Positions 8,608-19,323 are shown, counted from the stretch's first letter. The stretch: DNA of 64,000 nt from Planctomycetota bacterium (GCA_026692665.1 JAPLOF010000039.1:1-64000), one strand, 5' to 3'. Numbers and translations: made by a program. The notes: a model not told the origin generated them from the sequence alone.

Positions 8608-9933
8608 ATGATCGACGCACGCCACGTCCACGAGACCCTCAAGCGCCACCAGCTCGCCGACGGATTCCCGTTCGTGCTCGACCTCGAGAAGAGCCACGGT
8701 TCGTGGCTCCACGACGCGCGGGAGAACGTGGAGTACCTCGACTTCTTCACCTGTTTCGCGAGCTGGCCGCTCGGCTACGACCATCCCAAGCTGCGCGACC
8801 CGGCGTTCGTCGCGCGGATCACGCGCGCGGCGCTGAACAACCCCTCGAACTCGGACCTGTACACGAGCTACATGGCCGAGTTCGTCGAGACGTTCGCCAA
8901 GCACGTCACTCCGGCCGGCTTCCCGTACCACTTCTGGATCGCGGGCGGCGCGCTGGCGGTCGAGAACGCGATCAAGGTCGCGTTCGACTGGAAGGCGCGG
9001 AAGATCGGCCTCGAGAACGTGAAGGACGACGGCGCGAGCCTCGCCGTGCTGCACTTCAAGGCCGCGTTCCACGGCCGCTCGGGCTACACGATGAGCCTCA
9101 CGAACACCGATCCGAAGAAGGTCGCGCTGTTCCCGAAGTTCTGCTGGCCGCGCGCGCACAACCCGGCCGTCGAGTACGACCTCGACGGGAACATCGTGAA
9201 CGACGTCGTGGCCGAGGAACGCCGGGCCTGCCAGGACATCGAGAACGGCCTGCGCCAGTTCCAGGGCAAGGTCGCCGCGATCCTGATCGAGCCCATGCAG
9301 GGTGAAGGTGGCGACAACCACTTCCGCCCGGAGTTCCTGGCCAAGCTGCGCCAGTACGCCGACGAAAACGAGGCGTTGCTCGTGTTCGACGAGGTGCAGA
9401 CCGGGTTCTTCGGTTCCGGCAAGCCCTGGATGTGGCAACACCACGGCGTGCGCCCCGACGTCGTCGCGTTCGGCAAGAAGACGCAGGTGTGCGGCGTCTA
9501 CTGCGGCACGCGCGTCGACGAGGTGAAGGACAACGTCTTCCACCTGCCGAGCCGCATCAACTCGACGTGGGGCGGCAGCCTCGTGGACATGGTGCGCAGC
9601 CAGCGCTTCATCGAGATCATCGTCGAGGAGAAGCTGTGCGAGAACGTCGCCCAACAGGGCGAGCGCTTCGTCGCCGGCCTGCGGACGCTCGGGAAGGAGC
9701 GCGGCGGGTTCACGAACGTGCGCGGCAAGGGATCGCTCGTGGCCTTCACCCTCGCGAACCCCGACGCGCGCAACGCGCTGCTCAAGGACCTGCGCGAGAA
9801 GAAGTTCCTGGCGCTGGCCTCGGGCGAGCGCGCGATCCGCTTCCGCATGCCCCTGAACGTGTCCGCGCGCGAGGTCGACCTGGCGCTCGAGCGCATCGCC
9901 GCGTGCCTGCCCGCGCGTCGGATCGCGGTCTGA
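8608..9933 (+). CDS. lat: L-lysine 6-transaminase
   Basis: 441 residues. It transfers the epsilon-amino group of lysine to 2-oxoglutarate and yields 2-aminoadipate 6-semialdehyde (piperideine-6-carboxylate). It is a class III PLP aminotransferase: FWIAGGALAVENAIKVAFDW, the cofactor Asp in LLVFDEVQTGF, and the Schiff-base lysine in AFGKKTQVCG (K290 or K291). The sequences DFFTCFASWPLGYDHPKL and the FGKKTQVCG box are typical of Lat/LysN rather than ornithine or GABA aminotransferases. Its downstream enzyme is encoded 29 kb away (38625-40145). It ends 13 bases from the convergent gene at 9947. Confidence 0.93.
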   Translation: MIDARHVHETLKRHQLADGFPFVLDLEKSHGSWLHDARENVEYLDFFTCFASWPLGYDHPKLRDPAFVARITRAALNNPSNSDLYTSYMAEFVETFAKHVTPAGFPYHFWIAGGALAVENAIKVAFDWKARKIGLENVKDDGASLAVLHFKAAFHGRSGYTMSLTNTDPKKVALFPKFCWPRAHNPAVEYDLDGNIVNDVVAEERRACQDIENGLRQFQGKVAAILIEPMQGEGGDNHFRPEFLAKLRQYADENEALLVFDEVQTGFFGSGKPWMWQHHGVRPDVVAFGKKTQVCGVYCGTRVDEVKDNVFHLPSRINSTWGGSLVDMVRSQRFIEIIVEEKLCENVAQQGERFVAGLRTLGKERGGFTNVRGKGSLVAFTLANPDARNALLKDLREKKFLALASGERAIRFRMPLNVSAREVDLALERIAACLPARRIAV

Positions 9934-9946
9934 CCCCAGGCCACAC

Positions 9947-10318
9947 TCAGGGCTTGTTCTCGAGTTCGACGCGGAGCTTCTCCAGCTCCACGTCGGCATT
10001 TCCCGGCTCGATCTGCTTCTCCGCGCGGGCCTTGGCCTCGTCCCAGGTGATCACCTGGAACGGGCCCAGGTCGGCGATGTCGGCGCCGGCCGGAGTGGGT
10101 GCGGCGGGCGCGGGTGCTCGTTCCGGGACGGGTTCGGGGATCGGCGTCGCCGCGGGCGGCGGTTCCGGGCGCGCCAACTCGACCTTCGTCCCGGCCTCCG
10201 TCGCGCGTGTGTTCGGCGCGGGCCCGACGCCCGCGGGGGCGGGGGCGGATTCCGGAGCGCAGGCCTGCATCAGGGCGACGAGCCCGACGGCGAGGAACAG
10301 AGTCGAACGGGCGCTCAC
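9947..10318 (-). CDS. Small proline/alanine-rich lipoprotein
   Basis: 123 residues from GTG 10318, whose GTGA overlaps the stop of the upstream gene by 4 bases. The signal is followed by a lipobox (LMQAC). Then comes a Pro/Ala/Glu-rich stretch (PEPPPAATPIPEPVPERAPA), probably an extended linker, and a short charged C-terminus (WDEAKARAEKQIEPGNADVE). I recognise no family. The overlap implies co-translation with the 10315-10929 protein, which is also exported, so the two may act together at the envelope. Confidence 0.75.
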   Translation of the reverse strand: MSARSTLFLAVGLVALMQACAPESAPAPAGVGPAPNTRATEAGTKVELARPEPPPAATPIPEPVPERAPAPAAPTPAGADIADLGPFQVITWDEAKARAEKQIEPGNADVELEKLRVELENKP

Positions 10319-10929
10319 TTGGGGTCCTGGCTCGAGCCCTTGCCCGCAGCATCGGTCGCAGGGGGAACGGGCGTCGGCGGCCGGGGCCTGGTGTTCCTGC
10401 CCGCGGCGCGCCCGCTGAAGTTCATGCTGGCCGGCGGGAGCGCCAGGGGCGTGCCGGCTCCGGCGTCGATGGCGGCTCGGACCTGTGGGTAGAGCTCCGG
10501 ACCGAGGTCGCGTTCGTAGCCCTTCAGAGCGGCCGAGTAGCGGTTCCACTCGACGTCCCGGAGCCGCGCGACGGTGGCGAGCTTCTCGGTCGCGCCCGAA
10601 GCCTCGAAGATCGCGCGCAAGCGCTCGAGCCGCGCGACGCGATCGCGGTGCGCGCGCTCGACGTTGACCATCATCCGCACGACCGTGCGCTGCTTCGCGC
10701 GCGGATCGGTCTCGACGCGGCCGCCCTCGCGCGTCTGGACTTCGGTCGGTTGAACCGGCTCGCCGAGCTGCACGCTGCTCGGCGCCTGGCCCTTCTGACC
10801 GCCGGACGCGGCTTCGACCGACGCGGAGGGCGAGGCGGGCTTCTCACGCTGCGCGCCTTTCTCGGGCGCGCCGCGCTGGGCCGATGCGCCGAAGACCAGG
10901 ACTGCGGCAGCCAGGAGGATTGCGGACAT
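10315..10929 (-). CDS. Exported protein of unknown function, helical middle
   Basis: 204 residues from ATG 10929; an ATG at 10959 is possible but would put 10 non-hydrophobic residues before the signal peptide. The signal is MSAILLAAAVLVFGASAQ. Residues about 60-150 are rich in charged helices (VNVERAHRDRVARLERLRAI and KLATVARLRDVEWNRYSAAL). The C-terminus is proline-rich and disordered. No known domain recognised. It follows rlmN by 32 bases and overlaps the small lipoprotein gene downstream. Confidence 0.75.
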   Translation of the reverse strand: MSAILLAAAVLVFGASAQRGAPEKGAQREKPASPSASVEAASGGQKGQAPSSVQLGEPVQPTEVQTREGGRVETDPRAKQRTVVRMMVNVERAHRDRVARLERLRAIFEASGATEKLATVARLRDVEWNRYSAALKGYERDLGPELYPQVRAAIDAGAGTPLALPPASMNFSGRAAGRNTRPRPPTPVPPATDAAGKGSSQDPK

Positions 10930-10961
10930 CCTGCCGATGCTAGCACCGCCGAGCGCCATGG

Positions 10962-12089
10962 CTAGCGCGACCGCTCCCGCCGTAGCCGCAGCTGACCGCA
11001 GGCCGCGTCGCTGTCGACGCCCCGCGACCAGCGCACGGTCGCGACCACGCGTTCCTCCAGCAGCACGCGCCGGAACCCCTCGACGGCCTGGCCTTCGGGG
11101 CGCCGATAGGGGCTCTCCTCGACCGGGTTGTAGGGGATCAGGTTCACCGTGCAGCGCCGGCCGCGGAGACGGGCCGAGACGCGCCGCGCGTGACCCTGCG
11201 TGTCGTTCGTGCCGGCGAGCAGCACGTACTCGTACGTGACCTCACGACCCGTCTTCTCGAACCAGTCGTCGCCCGCGGCCAGGACCTCGTCGATCGGGGT
11301 GCCGCGCATCGCGGGCACGAGCTCGTCGCGCTGCTCCTGGTCGGGCGTGTGCAGGGAGATCGCCAGCTGGAACCGCGGTCGCGACGGCGCGATCTTGCGC
11401 AGACGCTCGGGGAATCCGACCGTCGACACGGTGACGCGGCGGGAGCCGAGCCCCATCTCGTCGTGGACCGCGTCGAGCGCGGCCGAGAGGTTCGCGAAGT
11501 TGAGCAGCGGCTCGCCCATGCCCATGACGACGCTGCGCGCGAGTCGACCGAGGGACTGGCCGCGGACGTACTGCTCCAGGATCTCGTGGGCCGCCAGGTT
11601 GCGCGCGAGGCCCAGCTGCCCCGACGCGCAGAACGGACAGCCGATCGGGCAGCCGGCCTGCGTGGACACGCACAGCGTCGCGCCGTTGCGCTCGGTCTCG
11701 TCGTCCTCGGCCGCGAGGGCGAGCGAGGGCATGTGCACCACCTCCACCGAGACCTCGCGCGCGTTCGCGCGCGGGAACTCGATCAGGAGCTTCGTCGTGC
11801 GGTCGGGAGCGGAGCTGCAGCCGATCTCACGGCCCGCGAAGATGGGCAGCTCGCGCTCGAGATCCGCGCGCAGGGAGGCCGGAAGCGAAGTCATCGCGGC
11901 GTACTCGAGGAGCCCCTTCGCGAGCACGTTCTCGCGCGCGATCCGCGCGTGGAAGGGCTTCGCTCCGAGTTCCACGAAGACGCGCGCGAGCTCGTCGGGC
12001 GCCAGCGCCAGCAGCGTGCGCGGCGCGACGCTCGGCACGGCTTCGTCGGCGGGCGCCACCTCGGGGCGCGGATCGGACGGCGGGTTCAT
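10962..12089 (-). CDS. rlmN: 23S rRNA (adenine-2503-C2)-methyltransferase RlmN
   Basis: 375 residues, a normal length. A radical-SAM enzyme that methylates A2503 of 23S rRNA and A37 of some tRNAs. The 4Fe-4S cluster motif is C147-PIG-C151-PF-C154. The SAM-binding GMGEPLLNF motif and the methyl-carrying cysteine in DAACGQL (C364) are present. The N-terminal helical domain (FHARIARENVLAKGLLEYAAMTSLP) is the RlmN accessory region. It starts 6 bases after the DHH gene stop, so the two are co-transcribed. Confidence 0.96.
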   Translation of the reverse strand: MNPPSDPRPEVAPADEAVPSVAPRTLLALAPDELARVFVELGAKPFHARIARENVLAKGLLEYAAMTSLPASLRADLERELPIFAGREIGCSSAPDRTTKLLIEFPRANAREVSVEVVHMPSLALAAEDDETERNGATLCVSTQAGCPIGCPFCASGQLGLARNLAAHEILEQYVRGQSLGRLARSVVMGMGEPLLNFANLSAALDAVHDEMGLGSRRVTVSTVGFPERLRKIAPSRPRFQLAISLHTPDQEQRDELVPAMRGTPIDEVLAAGDDWFEKTGREVTYEYVLLAGTNDTQGHARRVSARLRGRRCTVNLIPYNPVEESPYRRPEGQAVEGFRRVLLEERVVATVRWSRGVDSDAACGQLRLRRERSR

Positions 12090-12095
12090 CCGGCC

Positions 12096-13049
12096 TCAGC
12101 GCGCGGCGAGCAGCGCGCTGCGCAGCTTCTCCGCGACCTCCGCCGCGACGCGCCGCGCGTCCGGCAGGGAGGGCGGGTTCGCGCCGCCCACCGCCTTGTG
12201 TCCGCCGCCGCCGTACGTCTCCATCATCTCGCCGACGTGCGCGCCGGGCCGCGGTGGATTCCAGGGGTTCTCGCCAGCCGAGACGTGGAAACCAGCCCGC
12301 GTCGGGATCACGCCGACGGAGTAGCTGATGTCGGGGTGGTGGTAGAAGGGCGCGAAGCGCTCGCGGCGGATCTGGTTCGAGCTGGCGTCGTAGAGCAGGA
12401 CGCCATCCTTCTTCCACTGCACCGTCGGCGGGAACTGGGCGAGCGCCTTGTCGCGGTTCCGGCTGGCGCGCTGGTGCGCCTTCTCGACGTCCTCGCGATT
12501 CGCGACGGTGTCCAGGTCCTGGTCCACCAGCGCGCCGGCCAGGACGTCCGTCCAGTCCGGTCCGGGTGCCGTGGTCAGCGCGCGCGCGATGCGCAGGGCG
12601 GACTCGTCGCCGAAGATCGCCTGGTCGACCGACTTGTAGCGGGCGGCGTCGATCACGTCCGACCACCGGGCCATCTCGACGAAGCGCGGCGGGACGACGA
12701 ACCCGAGGTACTTCTCGGCGTGGCGCAGGACCAGCGGGGGGCAGGACGGCGAGGTCTCGTCCCACATCCACCGGTCGGAAGGCGCGTACAGCTGCCTCAG
12801 GTCTTCGCGGAGGAACGTCGTGGGATGGTGGTCGAACCACCACTCGGCGCGCGGATGGAAGTGGAAGTCGACGATCGCGATGCGGTTGCCGGCCTCGAAC
12901 GAGTCCCAGTTCGAGCGCTGGTCGTAGTTCACGCTGCGCCAGAGCGCGCGTTCCCCGGCCTTCTCGCGCAGGACGTGCGCCAGGACCGCCGCGGAGACCA
13001 TGCCGTCGAAGTCGCGGTGGTAGTGGATCGTGAGCGGTCCTTGCGACAT
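12096..13049 (-). CDS. DHH-family phosphoesterase
   Basis: 317 residues from ATG 13049. DHH/DHHA1 proteins hydrolyse phosphodiester bonds in nucleotides or single-stranded nucleic acid with two metal ions. Visible motifs are HYHRDFDGMVSAA (motif I, D-F-D in place of D-H-D), DFHFHPRAEWWFDHHPT (the DHH motif itself) and the C-terminal DHHA1 signature GGGGHKAVGG. The whole coding sequence lacks the RecJ OB domain and the size matches NrnA/oligoribonuclease-like members, but the substrate cannot be read from sequence. First gene of a leftward unit with rlmN. Confidence 0.88.
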   Translation of the reverse strand: MSQGPLTIHYHRDFDGMVSAAVLAHVLREKAGERALWRSVNYDQRSNWDSFEAGNRIAIVDFHFHPRAEWWFDHHPTTFLREDLRQLYAPSDRWMWDETSPSCPPLVLRHAEKYLGFVVPPRFVEMARWSDVIDAARYKSVDQAIFGDESALRIARALTTAPGPDWTDVLAGALVDQDLDTVANREDVEKAHQRASRNRDKALAQFPPTVQWKKDGVLLYDASSNQIRRERFAPFYHHPDISYSVGVIPTRAGFHVSAGENPWNPPRPGAHVGEMMETYGGGGHKAVGGANPPSLPDARRVAAEVAEKLRSALLAAR

Positions 13050-13058
13050 GGCGGGCAG

Positions 13059-13064
13059 AGCATA
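13059..13064 (-). promoter_or_regulatory. -10-like hexamer TATGCT
   Basis: TATGCT on the minus strand, exactly 9 bases before the ATG of the DHH gene. No Shine-Dalgarno lies in between; a transcript starting 6-8 bases downstream would be leaderless or nearly so. Confidence 0.4.
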
Positions 13065-13166
13065 GCCGCACGGGAATCGCAGTTCACGCCGCACCTGCCG
13101 CGAAGCGATTGCGCGAGCGGGTCCGGCGGCGGAGACTGCGCGGAACCCCAGGGTGAACGTCCCGTC

Positions 13167-16100
13167 ATGAACGCCACGCTCGCATCCTCTTTCCTCCTCG
13201 CGCTCCTCCTGGCCGTCGCTCCCCGGGCGGACCGCGACGAGTTCGTCGAACGGCTCTACGAGCAGGGCTCGGCCGCCGAGAAGGCCGGGAACGTCGACGC
13301 GGCGCGCGCCGCCTACGCACGCGCCCTGGAGCGGGACGCGAAGCACCTGCCGACGCTCGCGCGGCGCAGTGCGTTGGAGAAGGCCGCGGGTCGCCACGAC
13401 GAAGCGCTCGACGACGCCGGACGCTTCCTCGCGATCTGGCGTTACCTCAAGGAGCGCCCGCAGGGACTGATGGCGACGCAGCGCGAGTTGGCGGCCTACG
13501 CCCTCGAGGCGGACCCGCTGCGCAAGCGCAACGACGCCTTGCGCCGCGACTACGTCGGACGCCTCCTCGTTCTCGCGAACGAGCAGATGGATCACCTGGC
13601 CTGGCACTCGGCGCGCGCGATGCTCGTCGAGGCGCAGACGACGGATCCGGAACACCCCGAACTCGCGGCCGGTCTCGCCCGCATCAAGAAGGAGGGCGGG
13701 AACGAACTCGCGGTCGAGGACGAGACGGGTGGCGTCGATCCCCTCGCGGGCGTCACCGCCGAGTGGATCGCCGCGAACGATCCCCTGCACACGGATTGGG
13801 ACAAGGCGTGGGAGCTCGAAACCCCGCACTACAAGATCCGGACGAACAGCGGGTACCGCGTCCTGAAGACCGTCGCGACCGCGATGGAGCAGGTGCACGG
13901 CTTCTACCGCGAGTTCCACCAGTACAAGACCAAGGGCGAATCGATCCCGGTCGCGAACGTCCTGATCTTCAAGAGCGCCGCCGAGTACAAGACGCTCGGC
14001 AACCAGCCGGTCGAGTGGGCCGCCGGCCACTGGGACGGGACGAACGTCGTCACGTACGACGCGCGCAACGGCGGCGAGGGCGGGCTCGCCGGGATGCTCG
14101 ACACGCTGTTCCACGAAGCCAGCCACCAGTTCACGACGCTCGCCGGCGGAGGGGCGGTGCCGGCTTGGCTCAACGAGGGCATGGCCAGCTTCTTCGAGGG
14201 CACGAAGCTGCTCAGCAACGGCAAATTGGCCTGGAATCTCCCCGTTCCGGGGCGCCTGTACCCGCTGGTCGAGGACCTGCGCGGACCCAAGCCGAACGGC
14301 ATCGCGAAGGTGATGACCGGCGAGGTCGACGACTACCGCGTCAACTATCCCTACGGCTGGGGCATCGTCTACTACCTCTACAACGCCGAGGACGACGACG
14401 GGCGGCTCCTGTACCGCTCGGGGATGCGCGAGTACTTCCAGGAGTACCACTCCGAGGACCACGTCGCCCGGTTCACGGAGTTCTTCGTCACGCGACCCAA
14501 GCTGCCCGGCGTGGCGACGCTGGCGGATTTCGAGAAGCGCTGGAAGGACTGGATCTTCGGCCTCGAAGCCGAGGACAAGGGCCTCGCCGACGCGGCGCGG
14601 CGCGACGAAGAGCGCGCCGATCGGCAGATGAAGCAGGGCAACGTGCCGCGCGCGATCGAGCTGTATGAGCGCTCGCTGCGACGCGAACCGGATCACCCCG
14701 AGACGACCTGGAAGCTCGCCGCGGCGCTGGAGGCCGCGAAGCAGGGCGATCGCGCGGCCGGCACGCTGCGTCGCTGGATGTCCATCACGGCGGCGCGGCC
14801 GGGCGAGCCCGATCCCGAGGCGGCGCGACGCGCGGACGCACTGGCGCGCATCGCGAAGCTCGACACGAGCGCGAAGCGCCTGGCCGAGATGCGCACGCGG
14901 TTCCATGCCGACGCGCTGCAGCTCGCGAAGGACTACCGCGCGAAGGGCTTTCCGCGGCTCGCCCTGCGCACGTTGCGCGGTCCGGCCACCGCGCAGCCGC
15001 CGAGCGCCGAGGCGCGCGCGCTGTACTTCGCGATCCAGGACGAGAGCGGCGTGAGCCTCGAGACGTGGCGTCTCCTCTTCGACGAGCGCACGCTGAAGGG
15101 CTTCTACGGCGGCGGTGAGAGCGACTTCCGCGTCGCGGAAGGCGTCATCGAGGCCACGATCACGGCCGACGAGGACGTGCAGAAGGGGCCCTCGACGGGC
15201 GCGTCACCCACGGAGCGGCCGAAGAAGGCCGACACGTTCGCGTTCCGGCGCCTGTTCGTCGACGTCGAGCCGGCCGGCGACTGGTCGCTCCAGGCCGACG
15301 TCGAGGTGGCGAAGGGCGGGACGCTGGGCGGCCTGTGCTTCGGCAAGAAGGGCGACGGACTCTTCCACGGAGTCGCGCTCCTGCCGCAGGGGTACTGCGA
15401 CCTGGCTTCGTTCGGCACGGACGGCAAGACGCTCCTGCGCACGAACGCGAAGGTGGGGGAGGGCTGGCACACGCTGCGGATCGAGGTTGCGGGAACGCGC
15501 CTCGTCGTCCAGCTCGACGGCGCGCAAGTGCTCGAATGGCTCTTCGATTCGCGCGCCGCGCTGCAAGGCGACTTCGGGCTGCTCGCGGGCGTCGGCAAAT
15601 CGCGCTTCCGCGAGATCCGCCTGCTCGAGTTCGACGCGAGCCTGCCGCGCCGCACGGAGATCGGCCGGCGCCGCGTGGTACAGCCCGACGAGGCCGACAA
15701 GCCCCTGTTGCGCTCGCCCGGCGGACAACCGAGCTACCTGAACCAGGCGCCGCCGCTGCTCACGGTGCAGGGCTGGATCGGCACGCCGCCCGCGGGCGGC
15801 GACCTCGAGAAGCTGCGCGGGTGGCCGTGCCTCCTCGCGTTCTGGTCCACGTACCAGGAGAAGGCCGTGCCGATCGTGCCCGGTCTCGAGAAGCTGCGCG
15901 CCGCGCACGCGGACCTCGACATCCCGATCCTCGTGCTCACGAACGAGAAGCGCGAAGTCGTCGAGGGCTGGCTCAAGGATCACCCGATGCCCTTTCCGGT
16001 CGGCTACGACAACTCGAACGCGCTCTTCCAGGCCTACGCGATCGAGAAGGTGCAGCTCCCGCACGCGAAGCTCCTGGGGCTCGACGGCCGCGTCGTGTGG

Positions 16101-16757
16101 GAGGGGAACCCCGACTACAAGGAGGAGTTCGGCAGCTATCTCGACGAGCCCCTCGCGGACCTCGTGAAGCGCGCGCGGCTCCCGGAGCTGAAGGTCGCGG
16201 CCGCGACGCTCGAGAAAGCGCGCGCGGCGGAAGCGCGCGGCGAGTACGCCGCGGCGGCCCAGGACTACCGCGCGATCGCCACGATCGACGCCGCGCACCC
16301 GACCGTCGCGGCGGCGAAGAAGGCGCTCGAAGCGCTGGAGGCGCGCGGCGCGGCGGAGATCGCCCGTGGAGACGCACTGGAGAAGGACGGACGGATCCTC
16401 CAGGCCCTGAAGGTCGCGGAGAACGTCGTGACGGCCTACGCCGGCCTCGACGCGGCGGGGATCGCACGCACGGCCGTCGAGAAGCGCAAGGCTTCGAAGT
16501 CCTACAAGAAGATGAGGCCGCTCGAGAACAAGCTCGTTGCGGCGGAGAAGAGCCTCGAGTCAGGCAAGCTCGACGATGCGCGGACGAGCCTGGGCTCCCT
16601 CCAAGCGAGCCTCGCGGCGGGGGGGGATCCGAAGCCCGACCCGTGGCTCGTCGAGCGCGTGCAGGAGCTCGCCCGGTTCGCCGACGGGGCCAAGGACGGC
16701 AAGGACGTGATCCGCCGCTATCGCGAGCGGTTCCCGGAGCTGGGTCCGTCCCACTGA
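13167..16757 (+). CDS. Large exported multidomain protein: TPR, zinc-protease-like, DUF1080-like, thioredoxin-like
   Basis: 1196 residues from ATG 13167 with a signal peptide (LASSFLLALLLAVAPRA). In order: TPR helices (about 25-200); a DUF1570-like gluzincin domain with H316-E-A-S-H320 and a third-ligand candidate E337 in WLNEGMASFFEG; a second TPR pair (about 480-530); a beta-sandwich resembling DUF1080/3-keto-disaccharide-hydrolase (about 632-835); a TlpA/AhpC-like thioredoxin fold (about 865-1005) with FWSTYQEKAVP where CxxC would be, so no redox cysteines; and a helical C-terminus (1020-1196). The protease site looks intact. Probably periplasmic. The gene is alone, divergent from the DHH gene. 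Confidence 0.85.
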   Translation: MNATLASSFLLALLLAVAPRADRDEFVERLYEQGSAAEKAGNVDAARAAYARALERDAKHLPTLARRSALEKAAGRHDEALDDAGRFLAIWRYLKERPQGLMATQRELAAYALEADPLRKRNDALRRDYVGRLLVLANEQMDHLAWHSARAMLVEAQTTDPEHPELAAGLARIKKEGGNELAVEDETGGVDPLAGVTAEWIAANDPLHTDWDKAWELETPHYKIRTNSGYRVLKTVATAMEQVHGFYREFHQYKTKGESIPVANVLIFKSAAEYKTLGNQPVEWAAGHWDGTNVVTYDARNGGEGGLAGMLDTLFHEASHQFTTLAGGGAVPAWLNEGMASFFEGTKLLSNGKLAWNLPVPGRLYPLVEDLRGPKPNGIAKVMTGEVDDYRVNYPYGWGIVYYLYNAEDDDGRLLYRSGMREYFQEYHSEDHVARFTEFFVTRPKLPGVATLADFEKRWKDWIFGLEAEDKGLADAARRDEERADRQMKQGNVPRAIELYERSLRREPDHPETTWKLAAALEAAKQGDRAAGTLRRWMSITAARPGEPDPEAARRADALARIAKLDTSAKRLAEMRTRFHADALQLAKDYRAKGFPRLALRTLRGPATAQPPSAEARALYFAIQDESGVSLETWRLLFDERTLKGFYGGGESDFRVAEGVIEATITADEDVQKGPSTGASPTERPKKADTFAFRRLFVDVEPAGDWSLQADVEVAKGGTLGGLCFGKKGDGLFHGVALLPQGYCDLASFGTDGKTLLRTNAKVGEGWHTLRIEVAGTRLVVQLDGAQVLEWLFDSRAALQGDFGLLAGVGKSRFREIRLLEFDASLPRRTEIGRRRVVQPDEADKPLLRSPGGQPSYLNQAPPLLTVQGWIGTPPAGGDLEKLRGWPCLLAFWSTYQEKAVPIVPGLEKLRAAHADLDIPILVLTNEKREVVEGWLKDHPMPFPVGYDNSNALFQAYAIEKVQLPHAKLLGLDGRVVWEGNPDYKEEFGSYLDEPLADLVKRARLPELKVAAATLEKARAAEARGEYAAAAQDYRAIATIDAAHPTVAAAKKALEALEARGAAEIARGDALEKDGRILQALKVAENVVTAYAGLDAAGIARTAVEKRKASKSYKKMRPLENKLVAAEKSLESGKLDDARTSLGSLQASLAAGGDPKPDPWLVERVQELARFADGAKDGKDVIRRYRERFPELGPSH

Positions 16758-16787
16758 GCTCGCGGCGGGTGCGCTCGTCCGCGGCCC

Positions 16788-16807
16788 GGCCCGCACGGAA
16801 ACGGGCC
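16788..16807. terminator. Weak hairpin between convergent genes
   Basis: GGCCCG (16788-16793), 8-base loop, CGGGCC (16802-16807), then pyrimidine-rich CTTCTCC. It is the best terminator candidate in the 213-base gap between the multidomain gene and clpX; I see nothing else there. Confidence 0.3.
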
Positions 16808-16970
16808 CTTCTCCGGTGATCCCGTCGCGCTGCGCGTCGCGTTCCGCCGCGGAACTGGATCGCTGCCGCGGATGATCCCTGGGCCGCGATCCCGCCCGGT
16901 GGAGCGAGTGCCGGCTCACGGGCAGCATCCCGCGAACACTGGTCGTGCCCCGTGTCGGCGCGGGCGAGAC

Positions 16971-18221
<1,251 letters not shown>

Positions 18222-18452
18222 CGCGCCCGAGGCGCGCCGCGCTCCGGTCGTGGACGCCGTCGAGCCCGCGGCCTTCGCGCCCTCGGGCGCGCGGCGCTGC
18301 TCCTCCTGCAGGATCGAGTTGCAGATCTCGATGCACTAGTTGCAGATGTAGACCCCCGGCGGGCCGGCGATCAGGCTCGCGACGTGATGGCGGCGCTTCT
18401 CGCAGAACGTGCAGCGCTCGACGTGGCGCCCTCGGCCGGTGGAGGAGGTCAT
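18222..18452 (-). other. clpX: clpX 5' part: zinc finger interrupted by in-frame TAG
   Basis: From ATG 18452 the frame is continuous with clpX. It encodes a C4 zinc finger with C14, C17, C37 and C40: CTFC then YICN-stop-CIEIC. Codon 39 (18336-18338) is TAG where ClpX proteins have an acidic residue between the last two cysteines (GAG would need C rather than A at plus-strand position 18338). All other residues of the finger and the linker up to the AAA+ core are intact, so this is a single-base lesion, not drift. The zinc domain mediates dimerisation and adaptor and substrate recognition. Confidence 0.8.
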
Positions 18453-18461
18453 GGTGTCCTG

Positions 18462-18467
18462 ATTCTA
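18462..18467 (-). promoter_or_regulatory. -10-like hexamer TAGAAT before clpX
   Basis: TAGAAT, 5 of 6 matches to TATAAT, 9 bases upstream of the clpX ATG at 18452. It supports 18452 as the genuine start of the clpX transcript. Confidence 0.45.
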
Positions 18468-18500
18468 GAGGATGGGGCGCTTCGCCGCCGGATACGGCAC

Positions 18501-18526
18501 GGGCCGCGTTCCTGGAAACGCGGCCC
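18501..18526 (-). terminator. Hairpin between clpP and clpX
   Basis: GGGCCGCGTT (18501-18510), loop CCTGGA, AACGCGGCCC (18517-18526): a perfect 10-bp stem, 44 bases past the clpP stop. It suggests clpX is transcribed separately or at a reduced level relative to clpP. Confidence 0.6.
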
Positions 18527-18569
18527 GGCGGTCGGAATCGGCCCTCGTGGGTGCGGATTCCATCTTCTT

Positions 18570-19196
18570 TCAGCTCTTCGGAGCCTCGGGCTCCTTGGGC
18601 TCCTTGGCGATGATCTGGTCGATCAGGCCGAAGGCCTTGGCCTCGGTGGGCGACATGAAGTTGTCGCGCTCGCAGGCCTTGGACATCTCCTTCACGGTGC
18701 GGCCGGCGTGGCGCGCCATGATCTCCTCGAGCGCCTGGCGCAGCTTCAGGATCTCCTTGACCTGGATCTCCATGTCCATGGCCGTGCCCTGGGCTCCGCC
18801 CCACGGCTGGTGGATCATCACACGGCTGTGCGGGAGCGCGAAGCGCTTGCCCGCGGCACCGCCGGCCAGGAGCACCGCGCCCATCGAGGCCGCCTGGCCG
18901 AGGCAGTACGTCTGGATCTGCGGCTCGATCAGCTGCATCGTGTCGTAGATCGCGAGGCCCGCCGTGACGCTGCCGCCCGGCGAGTTGATGTACATCTTGA
19001 TGTCCTGGTTCCGGCCCGTCTTGTCCAGGAACAGGAGCTGCGCCATCACCGCGTTCGCGACCTGGTCGTCGATCTGCGTGCCGATGAAGACGATCCGGTC
19101 CTCGAGCAGGCGCGAGTAGATGTCGTAGACGCGCTCACCGCGACCGGTCTTCTCGATGACGGTCGGGATCGGGTAGTAGGAGGAGGTCTCCGTCAT
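18570..19196 (-). CDS. clpP: ATP-dependent Clp protease proteolytic subunit
   Basis: 208 residues from ATG 19196. The serine peptidase barrel that degrades polypeptides delivered by ClpX or ClpA/C. The catalytic triad is S104 (GQAASMGA), H129 ([10 protein letters not shown]) and D178 (ERDNFMS). The oxyanion segment SPGGSVTAG is present. Residues 1-13 match the processed propeptide of ClpP. The gene sits between tig and clpX in the classic order, with 127 bases to tig. A C-terminal tail, [11 protein letters not shown], is Pro/Glu-rich. Confidence 0.97.
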   Translation of the reverse strand: MTETSSYYPIPTVIEKTGRGERVYDIYSRLLEDRIVFIGTQIDDQVANAVMAQLLFLDKTGRNQDIKMYINSPGGSVTAGLAIYDTMQLIEPQIQTYCLGQAASMGAVLLAGGAAGKRFALPHSRVMIHQPWGGAQGTAMDMEIQVKEILKLRQALEEIMARHAGRTVKEMSKACERDNFMSPTEAKAFGLIDQIIAKEPKEPEAPKS

Positions 19197-19323
19197 GAGC
19201 GTTTTCGCGTGGGGTGATGGCTTCGGGGAGTGACCAGGAGCTGCGCTTCGAGGCCCGTGGGGGAGGTCCATCGACCGTCCGGCCGCAGATCTCAAGCTCG
19301 GGTGCCCGTGGTTCATCGAGGGT

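Noticed and set aside
18336..18338. Pyrrolysine as an explanation for the clpX TAG.
   Set aside because: Pyrrolysine is found in methylamine methyltransferases; position 39 of ClpX is ordinarily acidic and no pyl genes are visible.
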